Positions 56,706 through 64,000 of a DNA stretch of 64,000 bases are shown here, one piece after another. Positions within the stretch are counted from its first letter, which is position 1; each line of letters opens with the position of its first letter. Source of the DNA: Halisarca cf. caerulea (lineage: Eukaryota; Porifera; Demospongiae; Chondrillida; Halisarcidae); the NCBI GenBank assembly GCA_963170055.1, contig CAUJGJ010000253.1, positions 98,001 to 162,000 of the forward strand, written 5' to 3'. Below the pieces are notes generated by a model. It searched no databases, was not told the origin of the DNA, and saw only the letters and a list, made by a program, of their open reading frames with translations. Both the position numbers and the translations under genes were made by a program.

Positions 56706-58553
56706 ATGTCTGGCAAGGGTTTTCAGTTTGTCAATAATTATTTTGACAAAGCTAGCAAGCCTAAACAGCACAGTAAGTACACCTCGTATTTCAAATGTTC
56801 TGGTATTATTGTATGTACATTTATGATGTTGTATATATATACAAATGAAGTACTAAAGAGTATAATTGTAGGATATGATTGATTAAAATGAATAAACACA
56901 AATACCAACAAGAATGGTCAATCGGTCAACAAGTGATCCTTTACTTGCTGCTGATCTGGCCTTCAGCATTGGCAAGTAGGATCTGAGAGGGATTGAAGTC
57001 AGATAATGGAATTTGGTGGCGAGATGAGCGGCTACCACGGATGCACATGATTGCCATGCGGATCAGTGCAAATTGGATGGTGCAACGAATCCATCTGATG
57101 ACGTGGGAATAGTTCTGCCTTGATTTGGTGGCAATTAGGGATGCCAGCCTCTTATAGAATACTGAGCATTCTTTGCCCATTCCTCCTGATGAGGTGAAAA
57201 CTAGAGGGGTGAATACGCCTCTTTCAATGTCTCTGACACGCTGACCATATTGTCTCTTTTCATTCTCATGCTTTGTGTAAGCAGCAGTAGAAGATTGTGA
57301 GCAGTTTGAGGGAGCTGAGGGATGAAATATCCTTACGTCGAAAAATGCTTCCTGAGAACGACTCCAAAAACCAGTTGCCCGGATGTCAAGCCGTGCTTGA
57401 TCATCAGTTATGGCGGAACGATGATGAAAGATTTCATGATAGATGGGTTGTAATCTTGGCTCAGTGGCTACGTTGTGGCAAATTTCTGTTAGGAGGTTAG
57501 ATGTGATGTCACTGACTTCATTATGCCTTATTGTTGGATATCCTCCTTTGTGGCACGACATGGCATGATCAATTGAAAATTTGGCACCACATGCACAAGT
57601 AGTTGGAAGATTGTTGGGAGGCCAACCATACCGGATGCAAATTGCATCTCTGAATGCACTTTTGTGAAGGTCGAATTGATGTTCGGCAATAGGCAAGGCA
57701 GAGATCCAGGTGGAAGCACCTTTCTCGCAGGAGTATCCAAACAATCCGAGTTTGACAGGATCTAACTCCTTCTGGATGTCGGTTGAAAGTGCTTTTAGTC
57801 GATTTCTCTTAGTATTCTTCATCTTTTTCTTTGCATCATCAATTTTGGATTTATCAACGGATCCATCTACATCCTGTGATTTTATCAGACTGGCTAGGGG
57901 CGCTGTGATACATTTGGAGGCATCATAGCAATGGTCACTTTCTGAGTCTGGTTTGGTAATCCCAAGACCTCCTAGGTGTGTGGGCTGTGACAGTAAAAGG
58001 CGTTCATTTATGATGTTGGCCCTTTCCGATAGAAAAGTCTACTAACGCTAAATTGTGTAAATTCTTTAACATCACAAATGGGTGTAAGAAGAAGCACAGA
58101 TGTAACTTTCCGCACCTCAGCAGAAAAGAGCTAAAGTACATAGTAAGCTTGTGTATGGTTAAGCCTATATATAACTGAACACTACCTTTGTAGGTGGAAA
58201 GTGCACAAGGGCAGGAGGATAGTCACTCAGTGTCTAGCAACAAGACAGCCACAACTCCTGCGATCCCCGGCACATCACCCCAGACACCAGCCACAATCCC
58301 TCAGCCAACCGTACCTCCACACCATGCACAGCCACTACCATTCATGACACACTCCACGTATGCCACAATATGCTCCATACCCTACACCATTTTACACTCC
58401 ACATGCAATACATTAGTACACACCACATATTCTACAGTACCCACTCCATGCTACACAACCAGACACACATGCACCACTACCCACTGCATAATCCCCACTA
58501 CCCACTGCACAATCCCCACTACCCACTACACACACAGCAAGCACCACCACTAG
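56706..58553 (+). CDS. CCCH zinc-finger protein, three exons (predicted 178 aa)
   Basis: Exon 1 is 56706-56772, starting MSGKGFQFVNNYFD and ending one base into a codon at a strong donor, GTAAGT (56773). Exon 2 is 58033-58142, after the acceptor CCCTTTCCGATAG. It needs exactly two bases to complete the split codon, so the phases agree. Exon 2 encodes a CCCH finger, C-X8-C-X5-C-X3-H, with first Cys at 58056-58058, then 58083, 58101 and His at 58113. It ends at a GTAAGC donor. A 51-bp intron (58143-58193) leads in phase 0 to exon 3, 58194-58553, which is Ser/Thr/Pro-rich and then His/Thr/Tyr-rich. CCCH fingers usually bind RNA and sometimes zinc-dependent protein partners, so an RNA-binding role is likely but inferred. 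The C-terminal part after about residue 110 is low-complexity and may be frameshifted. A retrotransposon fragment lies antisense in intron 1. No clear polyadenylation signal was found downstream. Confidence 0.6.
56941..58038 (-). pseudogene. 5'-truncated retrotransposon ORF, C-terminal region
   Basis: The minus frame is open from 58038 down to a TAA at 56941-56943. The first Met is at 57822 (293 aa from there), but homology-like sequence continues upstream (LLLSQPTHLGGLGI), so the Met is not a real start. Counted from that Met, there is a Cys/His cluster C76-x-C78-x7-H86-x3-C90 followed by HKGGYPTIRHNE. Then come D146 (ARLDI), D162 (FFDVRIF) and K184/K189 followed by Y192. The Cys/His knuckle followed by spaced acidic and basic residues resembles the C-terminus of non-LTR retrotransposons with a restriction-like endonuclease. 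I recall very similar proteins in cnidarians and sponges. The reverse transcriptase part is absent. 5' truncation is typical of target-primed insertion. No poly-A tail or target-site duplication is evident. It lies inside intron 1 of the CCCH gene, in the opposite direction. Confidence 0.7.
58143..58193 (+). other. 51-bp intron of the CCCH gene
   Basis: The intron begins GTAAGC and ends CTTTGTAG, with CTGAAC as a possible branch-site region. It lies in phase 0 between the codon for Ile (58140-58142) and GTG (58194-58196). The short length suits compact animal genomes. Confidence 0.6.
58473..58535 (+). repeat. Three 21-bp repeats in exon 3
   Basis: The words CCACTACCCACTGC occur three times at a 21-bp spacing. 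In the frame one base off the predicted exon they encode an (S/A)PLPTA(Q) heptad. In the predicted exon frame they give a His/Thr/Pro-rich tail. The unit length keeps either frame open. Confidence 0.7.
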
Positions 58554-58559
58554 CACTGA

Positions 58560-59450
58560 AGAACATCAGAACAACACACAGATATACACACCCCAGACTT
58601 ATAGCTAGGAGATCACTACACGCACAGAAGTAACTACATGGTCATAATGATGCATAATTTTTAGCTAAAACGTTTCATTTTACTCTTGCATATAACTTGA
58701 CAATTATAATGATTTTACCAATAGATAATGATTTGCTGTTTTTGTTCTGTTGGGGTAGGCATACTGTTGAGTGTGACTGACAAAATGACAGCTAGGCATA
58801 ACAATGTGATGAGCTATCCCTCAAAACTTGCAAACTATGTACTAGAGAGCTGCACTTTAATGTTCCTTTCACTACACTTGAGATTATTATAACCATGTAT
58901 ATGTTTGTAATAGCCTAAGTATTCATTCCTTAATTGATTCCAAAGTTTCATCAGCCATTCTCAAAGGTATAGGTTCTGGAAAACAATTCTACATAAATTC
59001 TATACTTCTTGTCAAAGGAATTTTTTGTGGAACTAGGTGTGACAAATCGATTTAGAGAATATGCAGTAAGCCTGTAATGGGTGTACTACAAAATTACAAG
59101 TTATCTTGCAGAGTTTGTCACGCATTGCTGCATTGGCCCCATGTGGAATCCTATAGCATTGTTTTGGGTGTGGTGCACCAACCAGCTACTGAGCAAGTGA
59201 ACCAACTACTGTACATGGGAGCTACCCATTGTAAATACCATGCAATCAATCTCAGTCTGAATTCGAATAGTAGTGAAATATATTTCAATTTAACAACTGA
59301 GTATATCAATCAAATGCATAATATCCTAGCATATATACGGTCAAACCTAACAAGTATACAGTTTGTGAATATAATATTATAAAACACAAAACAGTATTAG
59401 AGAACCAACCAAATAGTGTCATAATATGCAAAATTAAATGCTAGCTATGT
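58560..59450. other. AT-rich sequence without a supported gene
   Basis: The sequence is mostly AT-rich. A 101-codon plus frame (59077-59382) contains CRVCH after a TCTTGCAG acceptor-like word, but its second half is AT-driven, and I do not recognise it or see a matching donor. No repeat or RNA gene was seen. Confidence 0.4.
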
Positions 59451-59452
59451 AA

Positions 59453-60110
59453 TTGTCAACATGCAGTATAGCTATAAATAGCAGTCATTCTCGTACCTCT
59501 CTTTGCCACACGACTAACTCGTGTGCCCAGGGCATCCGGCGAGGACGGGGAGGTACATCATGCCCCAAAAGCCAGGCTGTGACAAGTCTACCGTCAGATC
59601 AGTTGCATCTGTGGAATCATCAGAAGGGGATCCGGACTAGACATCACTGGGAGGTGCCACTTTGAACAGATCAATTGATGGACAGGGTGGACTGGCTACT
59701 CGAGCAGGCAAGACTTCAGGGCTGTGGAACCATTACATCCTACACAACGAGTACCACGGGCGCCAATCAGCTGCTGGACACCTGAACACTGACACTACTC
59801 AGACTAGTCCAAGCACCACAATGCACCAGATTCAGGTCGTCTTGGTAGGACAGGTCCAGCAACATGGAGGAGATGGACAACATCAATCAGTTCAGTGGCT
59901 AATTGGAAAGGCTACTCGAGCAGGCAGGATTTCAGGGTAGTGGAACCATTACGTCCTACACATCGAGTACCACGGATGCCTATCCACTGGTGTTGAGCTC
60001 CTGCAACTGCACAGCTACCCCACAAAGCGAGCACCACCATGCTGCCGCCACAGGTTCTATAAAAATGACAAAATTGAAATTCAACTTTCAGGTTATATAC
60101 TACTAAGTTT
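59453..60110 (+). other. Coding-like but interrupted region
   Basis: Two partly overlapping plus frames (59453-59665 and 59662-59940) are richer in Gln, Thr and Ser than the surrounding sequence. A third (59903-60106) reads LLEQAGFQGSGTITSYTSST. None has a clear start, and one in-frame stop separates acidic ESSEGDPD from the next segment. These may be small exons, or the decayed remains of a gene or transposon. I do not recognise the product. Confidence 0.25.
59694..59975 (+). repeat. 66-bp direct repeat, copies at 59694-59759 and 59910-59975
   Basis: Both copies start GGCTACTCGAGCAGGCA and end GAGTACCACGG. They differ at about nine positions and are 216 bp apart, exactly 72 codons. In the LLEQ frame they give related peptides (LLEQARLQGCGTITSYTTST and LLEQAGFQGSGTITSYTSST). 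The codon-multiple spacing hints at a duplicated coding segment. Confidence 0.75.
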
Positions 60111-60403
60111 TGGCATTTCAAACGGCTACACCACCAGCTAAGGCACACACAAGACTTAATGGATGAATCAAATGAAGAAATAAATGATTCCTAAAGATAC
60201 TGAAATAATGAAACAAAGGGACCCGACCCAAGAAAGTGCACAGCAATTACAGCAATTTTACGTCTTCAGTACACAATTATTATAAATTATATGTACTACG
60301 TACATATATGTAATTGACAAAATTCCGAAGACCAGGCATTCTCATTCTTATAGATATAACGTACACATAAACGGATCAGCAACTGAATACCTACCAACAA
60401 AAA
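60111..60403. other. Unique sequence, nothing recognised
   Basis: AT-rich stretch between the coding-like region and the candidate exon at 60404. No ORF, repeat or RNA gene that I can support was seen. Confidence 0.4.
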
Positions 60404-60528
60404 ATGCTGAAACAGCTGCAACACCAGTTCCTCTCCCAGAACACAATTAGACAGGTCGCACATCGTCCACAAGACTACCCTGGAATCTTCAGGCAGACAC
60501 TTGTGACAGTCGCTGGTTGGAACTACAG
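60404..60528 (+). CDS. Candidate exon ending at a CAG|GTACTT donor
   Basis: The frame from ATG at 60404 reads MLKQLQHQFLSQNTIRQVAH and stays open through GWNY to the donor-like CAG/GTACTT at 60528/60529. The composition (Gln, Arg, hydrophobics) looks more protein-like than the neighbouring frames. No acceptor or downstream exon could be assigned, and the donor coincides with the start of the 132-bp repeat, so the exon may be fortuitous. Product unknown. Confidence 0.2.
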
Positions 60529-60870
60529 GTACTTTCAGACACCGCCTCGCAAATGTCTGCTAGGAGCAAGGACGCACCCAATCGCAAGCTCCGACCGTAC
60601 ACCGACCCGTACAACGACTGTGGCACACAAAGTGTAGCCGTGCGATGACACGTCACCGCTGGGTACTTTCAGACACCCACCAAAATGTCTGCTAGGAGCA
60701 AGGACGCACCCAATCACAAGCTCCGACCGTACACCGACCCGTACAACGACTGTGGCACACAAAGTGTAGCCGTGCGATGACACGTCACCGCTGGGTACTT
60801 TCAGACACCCACCAAAATGTCTGCTAGGAGCAAGGACGCACCCAATCACAAGCTCCGACCGTACACCGAC
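60528..60870 (+). repeat. 132-bp tandem repeat, 2.6 copies
   Basis: Copies start with GGTACTTTCAGACACC at 60528, 60662 and 60794 (spacings 134 and 132). The third breaks off near 60870 into short CCGTACACCGACTGACA repeats. Each copy holds GCACCCAATC, a CCAAT word. Because 132 is 44 codons, a 149-codon minus frame (60535-60984) stays open. It is a repeat product, not a supported gene. Confidence 0.88.
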
Positions 60871-61105
60871 TGACACCGTACATCGACTGACACCGTACAC
60901 CGGCACACATACGATACGTGTAACCGGGCGATGATCTGCAAGTCTCACGGGCCTTACATCACACCGCTGGGTACTAGACAGCAAAGAGATGGAGAAGAGA
61001 ACGGTAACTTACAGGCCCTTCCCACTTCCAATGAAGCGGACCTGCCTCCAAAGGACCATGTGGCAAGCAACACTGCAAGGGCGAACTCAAACTCACAACT
61101 CCCGC

Positions 61106-61160
61106 GTCTTTAAGGAGCAAGGACCGTACCCAATCTGCAAGCTCCGACCGTACACCGACA
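61106..61160 (+). repeat. Detached partial copy of the 132-bp repeat
   Basis: GGAGCAAGGAC, ACCCAATC and CAAGCTCCGACCGTACACCG recur here in the same order as in the array at 60528-60870, with small indels. It is followed at 61168 by a good donor-like word, GTGAGT. Confidence 0.7.
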
Positions 61161-61377
61161 AAAGGTTGGTGAGTAGAGCCATGCGGCTGACCCTTAACGC
61201 CCCGCACCGAAGACTTACTCCAGGACCCCTTAAGGGAGACTACTACGGGCTTCCTAGATCCCGCCAGCATGGGCGCAAGGTAGTAGCCTGGTCGGTTTGG
61301 TCACCCGGGTTCGGAGTTACCCCTTTTCTGAATTCAGCGCTATTGGAGCCTGCAACCAACACAACAACTACTCACAA

Positions 61378-61470
61378 AGGAAAATGGCGAGGGACAGCAG
61401 CTTTTATACTAAAGTTCTACTTCCGTTTAATGTTGAGCATTCTGATTGGCTGTTGTCTTGTTTTGGCGCG
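61378..61470 (+). promoter_or_regulatory. Promoter-like cluster (YY1-, NF-Y- and E2F-type words)
   Basis: AAAATGGCG at 61381-61389 resembles a YY1 site. GATTGGCT at 61444-61451 is an inverted CCAAT box. TTTGGCGC at 61462-61469 matches the E2F consensus. All lie just upstream of the ATG at 61502, in a locally GC-richer stretch (61150-61330). Words this short occur by chance, so the call rests on clustering and position. Use by sponge- or cnidarian-type factors is inference. Confidence 0.3.
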
Positions 61471-61501
61471 CTTTGTGTGCCAAATCTAATTAATTGGTGA
61501 A

Positions 61502-61651
61502 ATGGAGGGGCTACCCCTTAGCGTACAGGAAGACATGTCTACACCCCGTCGATGCAGTACTGGTGAAAGATTATACTATCTTGATGCTCAGAATCCTTGC
61601 AGGGTGTGTCACAGTCAGGCAAGAATGGCTAGGAAACTAAAACACAGTTAA
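61502..61651 (+). CDS. Small ORF, 49 aa, unknown
   Basis: The ORF starts ATG GAG GGG (purine at +4) about 30 bp after the E2F-like word and reads MEGLPLSVQEDMSTPRRC through LYYLDAQNPCRVCH to a basic tail and TAA. It has three cysteines but no domain that I recognise. An alternative is splicing from AGG|GTGTGT (after Cys-Arg, near 61602) to the strong acceptor at 61755. That would replace the tail by PRRTIVDKHMIGLPSNCQVSS in phase. The promoter-like context favours a real first exon, but the evidence is thin. Confidence 0.3.
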   Translation: MEGLPLSVQEDMSTPRRCSTGERLYYLDAQNPCRVCHSQARMARKLKHS

Positions 61652-61755
61652 CGAAAGTTACAGCATAGATACTCTTATGGCATAAAGTGGGTAATGTGAT
61701 GCCTGTAGGATCTAGTATTTAAACAATAATGTATTTTGTTTTGTGTTCTCCACAG

Positions 61756-61821
61756 CCTAGAAGAACGATAGTTGACAAGCATATGATTGGATTACCTTCA
61801 AACTGTCAAGTTAGCTCTTGA
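61756..61821 (+). CDS. Candidate terminal exon after a strong 3' splice site
   Basis: A pyrimidine-rich tract, TTTTGTTTTGTGTTCTCCACAG, interrupted by a few G's, precedes 61756. The following 21 codons (PRRTIVDKHMIGLPSNCQVSS) end at TGA. This could be the second exon of the 61502 ORF (phase 0 with AGG|GTGTGT) or of an unseen upstream gene. Confidence 0.3.
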   Translation, partial: PRRTIVDKHMIGLPSNCQVSS

Positions 61822-61981
61822 GACTTTTTGGCAATGATCTCTACTGTTTGACTTTTCACAAGCTTTCACTTGTTCTTGCCTCTATAGCGCACAGGGCACA
61901 TTGGATCAAGTGACTTTGGATCAGCAGATGTGAGACAATGCAGTAGTTTACTGCTGGGCATACACATGCAGCTTTAGACTA

Positions 61982-62355
61982 GTGTGTCTAACCCCATTGA
62001 GTGTGTGTTCTCTCCATGTGTGTGTTCTCTGTACATTGTGTGTTGTGTTCTCTCTACATTGAGTGATGTGTTCTCTGTACATTGAGTGTGTGTTCTCTGT
62101 ACATTGAGTGGCCGTGTTCTCTCTACATTGAGTGGTGTTCTCTCTACATTGAGTGGTGTTCTCTCCACATTGAGTGTGTATTCACTCCAAATTGAGTGGC
62201 CGTGTTCTCTCTACATTGAGTGATGTGTTCTCTGTACATTGAGTTGTGTTCCCTCCACATTGAGTGGTGTGTTCTCTCTACATTGAGTGGTGCGTTCTCT
62301 CTACATGGAGTGTATATTCTCTCCACATTGAGTGATGTGTTCTCTGTACATTTAG
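61982..62355 (+). repeat. Minisatellite, roughly 23-bp unit, first block
   Basis: Repeated CATTGAGTG(G)TGTGTTCTCTCTA words, with unit lengths of about 20-28 bp. The plus strand is T/G-rich and poor in A. Minus frames rich in NVERTHHSM-type peptides are products of the unit. Confidence 0.9.
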
Positions 62356-62751
62356 TGCAGGGAGGTCACTAAAGAGCGGTAGAGTGGCAAAGTGCCACGC
62401 TTAAAATCTCAGCCATTCCATATTCAGCCATCATAAAACAGTCCTGCTCATTTCTACACACACTACAGTGAACTGTATGAAGGTGCCTGTGATAGGTGAC
62501 AGAAAATTTGATTGGGTGCAGAGTAGTAATTGTTTACACCTACTTTGAAGTCTAGCAAGCTCAGCAAATGTGACTGCAATGCACTTCATCCACTGACTTT
62601 TGGTGAACAAAATCTTCTGCTACTGCAACACTAAGATGATTTTAGTGTAGCAATAGAATGTGGATGAGTATAAGGAAATAATGTTTAGCTACAAATGGTA
62701 CTCACTTCATTGATGTGTGCCACTCTTTATTTATTCTCTGGTGACTTCCCT
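62356..62751. other. Unique spacer between the minisatellite blocks
   Basis: About 400 bp without repeat structure, ORF of note or recognised RNA. It splits the minisatellite in two. Confidence 0.6.
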
Positions 62752-63500
62752 GGTTCTCTCCACATTGAGTGGTGTGTTCTCTGTACATTGAGTGGTGTGT
62801 TCTCTCCACATTGAGTGGTGTGTTCTCTCTACATTGAAAGTGTGTTCTCTCCACATTGAGTGGTGTGTTCTCTCCACATTGAGTGGTGTGGTCTCTTCGC
62901 ATTGAGTGGTGTATTCTCTCCACATTGAGTGGCGTGTTCTCTCTACATTGAGTGTGTGTTCTCTACATTGAGTGTGTGTTCTCTCCGCATTGAGTGTGTG
63001 TTCTCTCTACATTGAGTGGTGTATTCTCTCTACATCGAATGGTGCATTCTCTCCACATTGAGTGGTGTGTTCACTCTATATTGAGTGTGTGTTCTCTCCG
63101 CATTGAGTGGTATGTTCTCTCTACATTGAGTGGTGTGTTCTCTCTACATTGAGTGGTGTGTTCTCTCTACATTGAGTGTGTATCCTCTCTACATTGAGTG
63201 ATGTGTTCTCTCCGCATTGAGTGATGTGTTCTCTCTACATTGAGTGGCTGTGTTCCCTCTCCACATTGAATGGTGTTTTTTTCCACATTGAGTGGTGTGT
63301 TCACTGTACATTGAGTGGTGTGTCCTCTACACACTAAATTGTGTGTCCTCCCCACACTGAGCGATGTGTTCACTGTACATTGAGTGTATGTTCTCTGTAG
63401 ATTGAGCGGTGTGTTCTCCCTCAATATTTAGTAGTGTCACTGTGTTCTCTCTACATTGAGTGGTGTGTTCTCTCCACACATTGAGTGATGTGTTCTCTCT
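62752..63500 (+). repeat. Minisatellite, roughly 23-bp unit, second block
   Basis: Same unit as 61982-62355 (CATTGAGTGGTGTGTTCTCTC with CTAC or CCAC), about 32 copies. Variants TCCGCATTGAG and GTACATTGAG are interspersed. The block ends near 63500. Confidence 0.9.
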
Positions 63501-64000
63501 ACTCTTATCACCTCTTGAAGCATCAGGTGTTAAGGAGACTCCTGTTAACGAAAAGTTAGTCAAAGACCCTTTGTATGGGGCTTTAGAATCCCATTGTCTG
63601 TCCGGCAAGGTGCTGTTGAACGTCTGCTGGTAGCCAGTTTTGTACAATAGCATGCCTCTTACCATGGAAATTATGAGCAGGTGAAATCCTCTAAATGTAG
63701 TGTCACAAATATTGTGTTGAGCAGCAACTTTGCTGGTGTGTAGTGGGTTTCATTGCGAAGGTTCGCACATCTAATGACATAATATTGCTATCCTTTTTGT
63801 TGTATTTTCTGTGTATTATTGTCTGGATAGTGGTCTGTTGATGGCTGTGTAGTCTTGTAATGTGAGTCTCTTTGTTTATGCATTCACAATGTGTGCATGT
63901 ATGTGTGTATAAAATATGTCTTGCATAGCTTTAGTTTTGTTGTTATTTACATTACTACTTTTGTTTTCAGACAAACTCAATACAAAATCAGATGGAGTCA
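63501..64000. other. Unique right end, no supported gene
   Basis: A minus frame over 63510-63665 (MVRGMLLYKTGYQQTFNSTL ...) looks non-random for about 50 codons before it runs into minisatellite sequence. It may be a transposon remnant, but I do not recognise it. The rest is AT-rich with short TG runs near 63890-63910. Confidence 0.4.

Noticed and set aside
57297..57928. Plus-strand frames overlapping the retrotransposon fragment
   Set aside because: Shadows of the minus-strand ORF, with no motifs of their own.
60535..60984. 149-codon minus frame with 44-residue repeats
   Set aside because: Explained by the 132-bp tandem repeat, with no recognisable domain or flanking gene structure.
61296..61325. 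GGGTTCGG as a tRNA B box
   Set aside because: It does not match the full B-box consensus, and no A box or cloverleaf could be built around it.
60989..61489. 166-codon plus frame over the promoter-like region
   Set aside because: Unremarkable composition with no recognised domain. It overlaps the CCAAT/E2F cluster and is better explained as GC-richer non-coding DNA, though an exon cannot be excluded.
61974..63424. Minus frames rich in NVERTHHSMWREH
   Set aside because: Translations of the roughly 23-bp minisatellite.

Overview
The window looks like the edge of a large satellite block in a eukaryotic, probably animal, genome. There are no bacterial operons, ribosome binding sites or dense ORFs. 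Coding sequence can be recognised only near the right end, as short exons joined by GT-AG introns, one of them 51 bp. A sponge or cnidarian is my best guess. It rests on the very short intron and on a retrotransposon fragment of a kind I associate with those animals. This is inference, not a database result.

Layout. (1) 1-49390: about 475 head-to-tail copies of a 104-bp satellite monomer. The array is already running at base 1, so its left boundary is not seen. It is very uniform and built of nested higher-order repeats of 6 to 40 monomers. Each monomer carries a 31-nt dyad that could fold into a hairpin. (2) 49391-51759: a decayed edge of the same satellite with divergent monomers, two stretches in inverted orientation and locally duplicated segments. 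(3) 51772-56362: an unrelated satellite of 63-bp units, about 73 copies, directly abutting the first. (4) 56363-61970: mostly unique DNA with the only convincing gene. This is a three-exon plus-strand gene (56706-56772, 58033-58142, 58194-58553) for a CCCH zinc-finger protein. Its first intron holds an antisense, 5'-truncated piece of a non-LTR-type retrotransposon ORF. Further right are a 66-bp direct repeat, a 132-bp tandem repeat, a GC-richer promoter-like stretch with E2F-, NF-Y- and YY1-like words, and a 49-codon ORF. (5) 61982-63500: two blocks of a roughly 23-bp minisatellite. (6) 63501-64000: unique, unassigned DNA.

The many 60-140 aa open frames inside the two satellites are products of the repeat units and not genes. 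They all reuse the same few peptides and begin and end at fixed places in the monomer. The main signals are the hairpin satellite with its edge inversions and the zinc-finger gene, which appears only when exons are joined by phase.
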